Origin: Salinisphaera sp. UBA1666
GTDB taxonomy: Bacteria; Pseudomonadota; Gammaproteobacteria; Nevskiales; Salinisphaeraceae
NCBI GenBank assembly: GCA_002320455.1
Contig: DCKU01000160.1
Coordinates: 1-5,469, forward strand
Direction of reading: 5' to 3'
Length of the DNA: 5,469 bases
In this document: positions 1 to 5,337 of the stretch, in pieces
Layout: the number at the start of each line of letters is the position of its first letter
How positions within the stretch are numbered: the stretch's first letter is position 1
Program-made: the position numbers and the translations under genes
Notes under the pieces: generated by a model
What the model saw: the letters and a program-made list of their open reading frames with translations, nothing else
What the model was told of the DNA's origin: nothing
Database searches by the model: none

Positions 1-79
1 ACGCCTCGTCTTGCCGCCCCTAGTGAATTCTCAGGGAGCGCTTGGCGCGGACTCGTATGAAACCTCAACACGCCCTAGG
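1..79. repeat. Left copy (partial) of a dispersed palindromic repeat
   Basis: Positions 38-79 are the reverse complement of 5338-5379 with only two mismatches (at 56 and 71), and positions 1-17 are the exact reverse complement of 5386-5402. The element ends outward at CCTAGG (74-79), as does the right copy. Between the two matching blocks this copy carries 20 nt (18-37, containing GAATTC) where the right copy has 6 nt (5380-5385). The other half of the palindrome lies beyond the window edge. No coding potential is evident. By structure this is a MITE-like or REP-like intergenic element; the family name is not known to me. Confidence 0.85.
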
Positions 80-100
80 CACCCGACGCACTCACTGGCT

Positions 101-138
101 TGTCACTCGCGCCCGAATCAGCTCGGGCGGTCATGACA
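101..138. other. Imperfect nested hairpin in the rpmE2-distal intergenic region
   Basis: An inner perfect 7-bp stem CGCCCGA (110-116) / TCGGGCG (123-129) encloses a 6-nt loop. It is nested in an outer stem TGTCA (101-105) / TGACA (134-138), with a four-by-four internal loop between them. No T-tract follows on either strand, so a classical intrinsic terminator is unlikely. It could be a processed RNA end, an operator-like dyad, or the decayed remnant of another repeat. Function is unknown. Confidence 0.5.
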
Positions 139-150
139 GGTTGGACCGAG

Positions 151-170
151 CTTCCCTGGTCTTCCCTGGG
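151..170. repeat. Tandem pair of 10-mers
   Basis: CTTCCCTGGT (151-160) is followed directly by CTTCCCTGGG (161-170), identical at nine of ten positions. It lies in non-coding DNA between the left palindromic repeat and the rpmE2 terminator. No function is evident; two units can arise by simple slippage. Confidence 0.5.
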
Positions 171-182
171 CTCACCGGGCCC

Positions 183-219
183 AAGAAAAACGCACCGGCG
201 ATGGCTCACCAGTGCGTTT
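183..219 (-). terminator. Intrinsic terminator of rpmE2 (and perhaps the ileS transcript)
   Basis: On the minus strand an 8-bp perfect stem AAACGCAC / GTGCGTTT (212-219 with 188-195), extended by a GG/CC pair after a mismatch, is followed by the U-rich run TTTTTCTT (190-183). It starts about 50 nt after the rpmE2 stop codon, the expected place for the end of the message. A second GC-rich hairpin lies between it and the stop codon. Confidence 0.75.
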
Positions 220-241
220 GACGAAACGGTCCAGGCCCGCG

Positions 242-256
242 CCGCCGAAACGGCGG
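242..256. other. GC-rich hairpin downstream of rpmE2
   Basis: CCGCCG (242-247) and CGGCGG (251-256) form a perfect 6-bp stem with a 3-nt loop, 16 nt after the rpmE2 stop codon. It has no T-tract, so alone it should not terminate. It could protect the mRNA 3' end from exonucleases or pause polymerase before the terminator at 183-219. Confidence 0.4.
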
Positions 257-271
257 ACGGACGGCGCGGTC

Positions 272-532
272 TTATTTCTTGTTGCCGCGCATCATGCCGA
301 AGCGACGGTTGAAGCGCTCGACCTTGCCGGTGGTATCCATGATGTTCTGCTTGCCCGTGTAGAACGGGTGCGTATCACTGGTGACTTCCAGCTTGACCAG
401 CGGGTATTCGTTGCCGTCTTCCCACTCGATCGTTTCCTTGGACTCGATAGTCGAGCGCGTCAGGAAGGCGAAGTCGCTGCCCATGTCCTTGAAGACGACG
501 GGACGATAGTTGGGATGGATATCCTGTTTCAT
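272..532 (-). CDS. rpmE2: 50S ribosomal protein L31 type B (zinc-independent form)
   Basis: Product of 86 residues, the usual length for type B L31 (the YkgM/RpmE2 class). Family landmarks are the N-terminal MKQDIHPNYRPVVFKD, HPFYTGK at 55-61 and VERFNRRFG at 71-79. L31 bridges the large and small ribosomal subunits. The protein has no cysteine at all, so it lacks the zinc-binding CxxC of type A L31; type B proteins commonly replace type A when zinc is scarce. The start at 530-532 is fixed by the conserved N-terminus, though the ribosome binding site is weak. The gene lies 65 bp after ileS on the same strand, has its own promoter candidate (567-595) and a terminator (183-219). I saw no recognisable Zur operator upstream. 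Whether a type A gene exists elsewhere cannot be judged here. Confidence 0.95.
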   Translation of the reverse strand: MKQDIHPNYRPVVFKDMGSDFAFLTRSTIESKETIEWEDGNEYPLVKLEVTSDTHPFYTGKQNIMDTTGKVERFNRRFGMMRGNKK

Positions 533-566
533 GATCGAAGACCGTTACGCGTGAGCGAATCGTTTA

Positions 567-595
567 ATTAAAACCGTGCCGTATGCCAGCGCCAA
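567..595 (-). promoter_or_regulatory. Sigma-70-like promoter for rpmE2
   Basis: On the minus strand, TTGGCG (595-590) and TTTAAT (572-567) are separated by exactly 17 nt, matching the sigma-70 consensus at four and five of six positions. Transcription would start near 560, giving a leader of about 28 nt. The -35 box begins just after the ileS stop codon and lies within the inverted repeat GCCAAT/ATTGGC (591-605) that spans that stop. The -10 box sits in the perfect 10-bp palindrome TTTAATTAAA (563-572), which is AT-rich against a GC-rich background. This would let L31 be expressed apart from ileS. Confidence 0.6.
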
Positions 596-597
596 TA

Positions 598-3500
598 TTA
601 TTGGCCCGACGCGCTTTCGCGCGTGAGCGCCAAAGACAGCTTGTCGTCGCCGACCGTGAAATCGGCCACCACGTCGCCGGCGGGCGAGTCACTTACCGCG
701 ATATCGCGCGCCAGCGTTTCACGCGCGATCAGCTCGGCGTGTGTGGCAATCGCCGCGGCCAACGTGTCGTCGGCGGCGTAGGCCACCCGAATCCGGTCGG
801 CCACGTGAAACTCGGCCTGCTTGCGCAGCCGCTGAATACGGTTGATGACCTCGCGTGCCAGCCCGCGCTGGATCAGCGAATCGTCAAGTGTACTATCAAG
901 TGCCACCGTAACGCCATCCTCGCGACCGACCAGCCAGCCGGCCACGCCTTCGGCAGAAACGATCAGATCATTCTCGTCGAGCGCTAGCGTCGTTTCATCG
1001 ATCGTTAGCGTCAGCGTGCCATCGCGCATGAACGCGGCGATATCGGCGTCATCCAACGCCGCAATGGCCGCAGCCGCGGGCTTCATTTGCTTGCCCAGCC
1101 GCTTGCCCAGCGTTTTGTAGTTGGGCTTGACGCTGCGTTTGACCAGCTCGCCCTCGCCGGCCACGAATTCGATGGCATCGACGTTGACCTCATCGCGCAC
1201 GATGGCGGCGACGGCTTCGACGTCCGCGCGGGCCACGCCCGGCTCTTCGACCACCAGAATACGGGCGACCGGCTGGCGCACGTTGATGCCGGCCTCGTTG
1301 CGCAGGGCCAGGGTATTGGCCACCACGGCACGCGCCAGGCCCATGCGCCGCTCCAGGGCCGCATCGGTGATGGCGCTGTCGGCAACAGGGAAATCCGCCA
1401 GATGCACGGAGGCCCGCGCGCCGGCGGCCGCACTCACCTGGCCATAGAGCCAGTCGGCAAAGAACGGCGCAATGGGCGCCATGAGGGCGGCCACGTCGCG
1501 CAGACAGGTCAGCGTGGTGTGATAGGCCGCGCGCTTGTCGGCGACGGCTTCATCGCTGGCATTGCGGCCGGCATCGGCTGTCGAATCGGCTCTGGCACCG
1601 GCCCAGAAACGAGCGCGCGAGCGCCGGATATACCAGTTGGACAGAGCGTCGATGAAGCGCTCGACGGCGCGCGTCGCGCGCGTGGGGTTGTAGGCATCCA
1701 TGGCCGCGGCGGCTTCGCCGGCCGTGGATTGCAGACGCGAGAGAATCCAGCGGTCCAGCTCGGGGCGCTCAGCGACCGGCGGGGCCGGCATGTCAGCGGT
1801 GAAGCCGTCGATATTGGCGTAGGTGGCAAAGAACGAATACACGTTTTCCAGCGTGCCGAACACCTTGGTGCGCGTCTCGCGCAGGGCGCGATCGGCATAT
1901 TTGGTGTTATCCCAGGGCTGGGAGCTGGTCAGCATGTACCAGCGGATGACGTCCGGCCCGTGGGTATCCAGTGCCTCAAACGGGTCAACCGTGTTGCCCT
2001 TGGATTTGGACATCTTCTCGCCGGCGGCATCCAGCAGCAGCCCGTTGACGATCACGTTCTTGTATGCCGGCGCGTCTTTGATCAGCGTGCCGATGGCATG
2101 CAGCGAATAGAACCAGCCGCGGGTTTGGTCCACGCCTTCACAGATGAAGTCGGCCGGATAGTTGGCCTCGAAGAGCTCCTGGTTCTCGAACGGATAGTGC
2201 CACTGCGCGAACGGCATGGCCCCCGAGTCGAACCAGACGTCGATGATCTCGGGCACGCGGCGCATGGTGCCGCCGTTTTCGCCCGGCCAGGTGATGGCAT
2301 CCACCTGGGGCTTGTGCAGGTCCAGGGCCTCGTCGTCCGGGACCTGGTCACCAGCGTAGTCGCGCAGCTCGGCGATCGAGCCGATGACCACGATATCCTC
2401 CGGGTCGGCGTCGTTGACCCAGATCGGCAGCGGCGTGCCCCAGTAGCGATGACGCGAGAGCGCCCAGTCGACGTTATTGTCCAGCCAGTCGCCAAAACGG
2501 CCGGTGCCGACGTGCGGCGGATGCCAGTCGATCTGCTGGTTATAGGCCACCAGCCGGTCCTTGTGCGCCTGGGTGGCCACGAACCACGACTCGACAGGGT
2601 AGTTCATGAGCGGCGTGCCCTTGCGCCAGTCATGCGGGTAGTTGTGAACCGTCACGTCCTGGCTGAATAGCAGGCCGCGCTCCTTGAGTTCGCGGGCCAG
2701 CGTCTTGTCGGCGTCCTTGAACCACTGGCCGCCCACCAGCGGGAAATCATCGCGGAAATGGCCGTCGGCGGCGACCGGGTTAAAGACCGGCAGCCCCGCC
2801 GCCACGGAGACGCGATAGTCGTCACCGCCAAAGGCCGGGGCCATATGCACGATGCCGGTGCCGTCGTCGGTGGAGATGAAATCGCCGGCGATGACGCGCC
2901 AGGCATCCTGGCCGCCTTCGAAGGCCGGCATGAAGTCAAACGGCGGGCGATAGCTCGTGCCGATCAGCTCATGGCCCTTGAAGCGCGCCAGGATTTCAGC
3001 GTCATCGCCCAGCGTGGCCGCGACACAGTCGGCGGCCAGGATATAGGTTGCCCCGTCGAGGCGTGCGCGCACGTAATCAATATCGGGGGCGACCGCCAGA
3101 CCGGCGTTGGAGGGCACCGTCCAGGGCGTGGTGGTCCAGGCCAGGAAGGCGACCTCCGGCTCGTCGGCCAGCGGGAACTTGACCGTGATCGAGGGGTCCT
3201 GGACCTCCTTGTAGCCCAGGCTGACCTCGTGCGAGGACAGCACCGTGCCCGAGCCCGGCGAGTACCAGTGGATCTTGTGGCCCTTGTAGAGCAGGCCTTT
3301 TTCATGCAGCTGCTTGAGCAGCCACCAGACCGACTCGATGTACTCGTTGGAAAAAGTCACATAGGGCGCGTCGAGATCGACCCAGTAGCCCACGCGGCGC
3401 GTCAGCTCGTCCCACTGGTGCTTGTAGCGCAGTACCGACTCGCGACAGGCCGCGTTGTAGTTGGCAATGCCGTAGGCTTCGATATCCTCGCGCGACTTCA

Positions 3501-3807
3501 GCCCCAGCTCTTTTTCGACCTCGATTTCGACAGGCAGGCCGTGGGTATCCCAGCCGGCTTTGCGATCCACGCGAAAGCCTTGCATGGTCTTGTAGCGACA
3601 GAAGGTGTCCTTGATCGTGCGCCCCAGCACGTGATGGATGCCCGGCCGCCCGTTGGCCGTGGGCGGGCCTTCGTAGAAGGCAAAATTGGGGCCGTCGGCA
3701 CGTGCCGCGGTCGAGGCCTCGAACACGCCTGTCTCGTCCCACCAGGCACGGACATCGGCCGCTAGGTCCGCAAGGTTCAAGGCTTTGTGCTCGGAAAAAC
3801 CGCTCAT
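598..3807 (-). CDS. ileS: Isoleucyl-tRNA synthetase, type 2 (eukaryote-like, GxHH motif)
   Basis: Cytoplasmic class I enzyme that charges tRNA-Ile with isoleucine; 1069 residues, the size of type 2 (eukaryote-like) IleRS rather than the roughly 940 of the E. coli type. Visible parts in order: the signature region at 48-66, where the usual HxGH reads GIHH (56-59); the CP1 editing domain, with AWTTTPWTVPSN (223-234) and GTGIVHMAPAFGGDDY, whose Asp330 matches the conserved editing Asp; SRHRYWGTPLPIW (451-463); DVWFDSGAMPFAQ (523-535); the KMSKS loop (598-602); the anticodon-binding helical domain from about 680, including NWYIRRSRARFW (724-735); and a long C-terminal region. The C-terminal zinc ribbon of type 1 enzymes is absent, and the protein has five cysteines (70, 121, 261, 556, 768) with no CxxC. 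The ATG at 3807 has AGGGA four nt upstream and precedes the conserved FAFYEGPPTANG. It follows yidD by 91 bp. The frame is intact. Identity is certain; the drug-resistance and zinc inferences are untested. Confidence 0.98.
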   Translation of the reverse strand: MSGFSEHKALNLADLAADVRAWWDETGVFEASTAARADGPNFAFYEGPPTANGRPGIHHVLGRTIKDTFCRYKTMQGFRVDRKAGWDTHGLPVEIEVEKELGLKSREDIEAYGIANYNAACRESVLRYKHQWDELTRRVGYWVDLDAPYVTFSNEYIESVWWLLKQLHEKGLLYKGHKIHWYSPGSGTVLSSHEVSLGYKEVQDPSITVKFPLADEPEVAFLAWTTTPWTVPSNAGLAVAPDIDYVRARLDGATYILAADCVAATLGDDAEILARFKGHELIGTSYRPPFDFMPAFEGGQDAWRVIAGDFISTDDGTGIVHMAPAFGGDDYRVSVAAGLPVFNPVAADGHFRDDFPLVGGQWFKDADKTLARELKERGLLFSQDVTVHNYPHDWRKGTPLMNYPVESWFVATQAHKDRLVAYNQQIDWHPPHVGTGRFGDWLDNNVDWALSRHRYWGTPLPIWVNDADPEDIVVIGSIAELRDYAGDQVPDDEALDLHKPQVDAITWPGENGGTMRRVPEIIDVWFDSGAMPFAQWHYPFENQELFEANYPADFICEGVDQTRGWFYSLHAIGTLIKDAPAYKNVIVNGLLLDAAGEKMSKSKGNTVDPFEALDTHGPDVIRWYMLTSSQPWDNTKYADRALRETRTKVFGTLENVYSFFATYANIDGFTADMPAPPVAERPELDRWILSRLQSTAGEAAAAMDAYNPTRATRAVERFIDALSNWYIRRSRARFWAGARADSTADAGRNASDEAVADKRAAYHTTLTCLRDVAALMAPIAPFFADWLYGQVSAAAGARASVHLADFPVADSAITDAALERRMGLARAVVANTLALRNEAGINVRQPVARILVVEEPGVARADVEAVAAIVRDEVNVDAIEFVAGEGELVKRSVKPNYKTLGKRLGKQMKPAAAAIAALDDADIAAFMRDGTLTLTIDETTLALDENDLIVSAEGVAGWLVGREDGVTVALDSTLDDSLIQRGLAREVINRIQRLRKQAEFHVADRIRVAYAADDTLAAAIATHAELIARETLARDIAVSDSPAGDVVADFTVGDDKLSLALTRESASGQ

Positions 3808-3869
3808 GACATCCCTGGGCTGGGGTGGATCGCTGACGTGAGGGCAATGCTCTGCCCCGCAAACCGCGC

Positions 3870-3875
3870 ACTATA
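3870..3875 (-). promoter_or_regulatory. Candidate -10 box for ileS
   Basis: TATAGT on the minus strand (3875-3870) is the best -10 match in the 91 bp between yidD and ileS. The predicted start near 3863 would give a leader of about 55 nt that includes a 5-bp hairpin (GGGCA 3842-3846 / TGCCC 3853-3857). No good -35 hexamer lies at 16-18 nt; TTGATG is 21 nt away. ileS may instead be read through from yidD. There is no T-box or leader peptide that I can recognise. Confidence 0.3.
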
Positions 3876-3898
3876 AACCGTGGGCTGGCCTGGGTGCA

Positions 3899-4186
3899 TC
3901 AATGCCGGTCGTGGCGACGGCGCGCCGGGGGCACGGGATCATGCCCGCCGCGGTTCAGCGGGTGACAGCGCAGTATGCGCCAGACGGCCAGCCCCAGCCC
4001 CTTGATCGGGCCGTGGCGCGAAAGCGCGGTCAGCGCATACTGCGAACAGGTCGGATAAAACCGACACCGCGGGCCCAAAAGCGGCGAGATGACCCGTCGA
4101 TAGAACACGATCGGCGCCTGCAGCGCCCGGATCGAGACGCTGCGGACACGCGCTGAAAGTGTTCGTCGGCTCGGCTCATCGGACAT
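3899..4186 (-). CDS. yidD: Membrane protein insertion efficiency factor YidD
   Basis: A 95-residue member of the YidD (DUF37) family, small proteins associated with the inner face of the cytoplasmic membrane that help YidC insert membrane proteins. The family core is unmistakable: FYRRVISPLLGPRCRFYPTC (28-47) running into SQYAL, then RHGPIKGLGLAVWRILRCHP (57-76) and GGHDPVP (80-86). The three conserved cysteines are Cys41, Cys47 and Cys74. The N-terminus is about 14 residues longer than in typical members and rich in Arg and Ser, but the only in-frame start is the ATG at 4186, and no clear Shine-Dalgarno precedes it. The C-terminal tail is basic and His-rich. Unusually, it is not in the common rpmH-rnpA-yidD-yidC cluster but sits upstream of ileS and divergent from sufE. 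Confidence 0.93.
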   Translation of the reverse strand: MSDEPSRRTLSARVRSVSIRALQAPIVFYRRVISPLLGPRCRFYPTCSQYALTALSRHGPIKGLGLAVWRILRCHPLNRGGHDPVPPARRRHDRH

Positions 4187-4287
4187 GCGATCAGTCTATA
4201 GCGTGTACAGACAACCTGCCCGGCTGCTTGACTGTGGGCTCGGCCGACCCAACGCTGTACGGCATAGCTTTAAAGCCGATACCAGTC
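4187..4287. promoter_or_regulatory. Divergent yidD/sufE intergenic region
   Basis: This 101-bp spacer must hold the start signals of both divergent genes, but neither is clear. For sufE a good -35 match TTGACT (4228-4233) has no convincing -10 at 16-19 nt. For yidD, TATAGA on the minus strand (4200-4195) would put the transcription start almost at the ATG, giving a leaderless or nearly leaderless message, and it lacks a good -35. The inverted pair GTACAG (4205-4210) / CTGTAC (4255-4260) flanks the middle and could be a regulator site or chance. Confidence 0.3.
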
Positions 4288-4713
4288 ATGGATCAGAACA
4301 TCGATAAGCTCAAAACGACCTTCGAACTGCTGCCCGACTGGGAAGAACGCTATCGCTATATTATCGATCTGGGCCGCAAGCTAGAGCCGCTGGATGAGGC
4401 TGAGCGCACTGAGGCGACACGGGTGCGCGGCTGCATGAGCCAAGTCTGGTTGGTGGCCGATGATGCCGACGCCGACAAGAAGCTCCATTTCCGCGGCGAC
4501 TCGGATGCGCATATTGTGCGCGGGCTGATTGGCGTATTGCTGATGATCTACTCGGACAAGACACCGCGAGAGATCGCCGATACCGATATCCAGCAGGTCT
4601 TTGCCGATCTGAACCTCGAGCAGCACATCACTATGAACCGCCGCAACGGTTTGTACTCTATGGTCGAGACGATCCAGCGGCATGCTGCCACACGGCTGGA
4701 TGCATCATCCTGA
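4288..4713 (+). CDS. sufE: Cysteine desulfurase sulfur acceptor SufE
   Basis: A 141-residue SufE/CsdE-family protein, close to the usual 138-147. SufE takes persulfide sulfur from the cysteine desulfurase SufS (or CsdA) and passes it to the scaffold during Fe-S cluster assembly in the cytosol. Landmarks are DWEERYRYIIDLGRKL (17-32), the sulfur-acceptor loop RVRGCMSQVW (45-54) with Cys49 matching the catalytic Cys51 of E. coli SufE, and GDSDAHIVRGLIGVL (70-84). Cys49 is the only cysteine. The loop has Met at position 50 where Gln is common. The ATG at 4288 is chosen because family similarity begins there; an in-frame ATG at 4159 would overlap yidD and add 43 residues unlike the family. No strong Shine-Dalgarno is seen. 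No sufS, sufBCD or csdA is in the window, so the partner is unknown and the SufE/CsdE distinction is open. Confidence 0.93.
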   Translation: MDQNIDKLKTTFELLPDWEERYRYIIDLGRKLEPLDEAERTEATRVRGCMSQVWLVADDADADKKLHFRGDSDAHIVRGLIGVLLMIYSDKTPREIADTDIQQVFADLNLEQHITMNRRNGLYSMVETIQRHAATRLDASS

Positions 4714-4752
4714 TTCGGGCACGTTGCCGCCGCGGTTTTATATCCAGACACA

Positions 4753-4783
4753 AAAAAGCCGAGGCGTGACACCTCGGCTTTTT
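4753..4783. terminator. Bidirectional intrinsic terminator between sufE and zapG
   Basis: A perfect 12-bp inverted repeat: AAAAAGCCGAGG (4753-4764) and CCTCGGCTTTTT (4772-4783), with a 7-nt loop. The 7-bp GC-rich stem core is flanked by an A-run and a T-run, so it gives a stem followed by a U-tract on both strands. It lies 39 nt after the sufE stop and 23 nt after the zapG stop, ending both convergent messages. Confidence 0.92.
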
Positions 4784-4806
4784 CACTCTCACAGATCCGT
4801 CGCTAT

Positions 4807-5265
4807 CTACTTCTTCGGCGCTGCTTTGACGGCCGCGTCCGAGGGCTGACGGCTCGGCGTCTCGCTGGGCTTGCCGCCGTTCACCTTGGCGTCCATGGTG
4901 CTGCCGAGCTGGTTCGGGCTGGCTTCGGGCTTCTTGGCCGCAGCCTGCTTATCGTGCCCCACGCTATCGGTACTCGCTGAACCGGTCAGCTTTTCCCGAT
5001 CCATGTCGGCGAGCCGCTCGGCGCCGTGGGCCATATGTTCCTGCATATCCCGATAATCCTCGGCCATGCGCGACATGATCGCAGCGGTCTGCTGGAAATG
5101 CTCTCGCACATCACCGCGGAAATCGTCGTGCTCTTTCTTCTGCGCGGCGATTTCTGCCGAGCGATCTGGCCCCGACCCACCGGCCTTATTGCCGATGAAA
5201 TAACCGGCGAGCAGCGCGATGACCGCACAAACGGCAGCGATAATGATCCAAATGACCGGGGTCAT
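4807..5265 (-). CDS. zapG: Inner-membrane protein ZapG/YhcB (DUF1043 family)
   Basis: A 152-residue single-pass membrane protein. A hydrophobic N-terminal segment (about 4-24) is followed by a charged helical, likely coiled-coil region (35-92) and a disordered Ala/Lys/Pro/Ser-rich tail (95-152). The family signature is the stretch at 53-85, including VREHFQQTAAIMSRMAEDYR and QEHMAHGAERL, which matches the conserved SHF...MA.DYR...HMA pattern of E. coli YhcB. YhcB/ZapG is an inner-membrane protein linked to cell division and envelope growth through FtsZ and elongasome partners; it was once misassigned as a cytochrome bd subunit. A clear Shine-Dalgarno AGGAG (5276-5272) lies six nt before the ATG. 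The gene is monocistronic here and converges on sufE. In enterobacteria yhcB is found beside degQ; that neighbour is not in the window. No strong promoter could be identified. Confidence 0.88.
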   Translation of the reverse strand: MTPVIWIIIAAVCAVIALLAGYFIGNKAGGSGPDRSAEIAAQKKEHDDFRGDVREHFQQTAAIMSRMAEDYRDMQEHMAHGAERLADMDREKLTGSASTDSVGHDKQAAAKKPEASPNQLGSTMDAKVNGGKPSETPSRQPSDAAVKAAPKK

Positions 5266-5283
5266 ATCCGTCTCCTGGGGCAG

Positions 5284-5300
5284 ACGCGCCGACAGCGCGT
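5284..5300. other. Small hairpin in the zapG leader
   Basis: ACGCGC (5284-5289) and GCGCGT (5295-5300) form a perfect 6-bp stem with a 5-nt loop, 7 nt upstream of the zapG Shine-Dalgarno. In the mRNA it would sit just before the ribosome binding site and might influence loading or stability. No known riboswitch is recognised. Confidence 0.35.
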
Positions 5301-5337
5301 GATCGTTTGGTTTAGTTCGGCCTCGAGTCTACCCAAT

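Noticed and set aside
212..571. A 119-codon plus-strand open frame covering rpmE2
   Set aside because: Antisense shadow of rpmE2, whose protein is unambiguously L31.
533..600. Zur operator upstream of the zinc-independent L31 gene
   Set aside because: The only dyads (TTTAATTAAA and GCCAAT/ATTGGC) do not resemble the ATGTTAT-type proteobacterial Zur box.
1087..2670. A 527-codon plus-strand open frame opposite ileS
   Set aside because: It lies entirely antisense to a certain ileS. Long antisense frames are expected in GC-rich genes with biased third positions, and its translation (His/Gly/Asp/Val-rich) resembles no family I recognise.
2758..3765. A 335-codon plus-strand open frame opposite the 5' part of ileS
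   Set aside because: Same antisense codon-bias artefact; composition is low in aromatic and balanced residues, and no start signals are apparent.
3808..3898. T-box or leader-peptide attenuator for ileS
   Set aside because: Only 91 bp, no specifier-like stem, no terminator/antiterminator pair and no short Ile-rich frame were found; only a small 5-bp hairpin.
4159..4287. Upstream extension of sufE from the ATG at 4159
   Set aside because: It would overlap the divergent yidD start and adds 43 residues without similarity to SufE, whose homology begins at the ATG at 4288.
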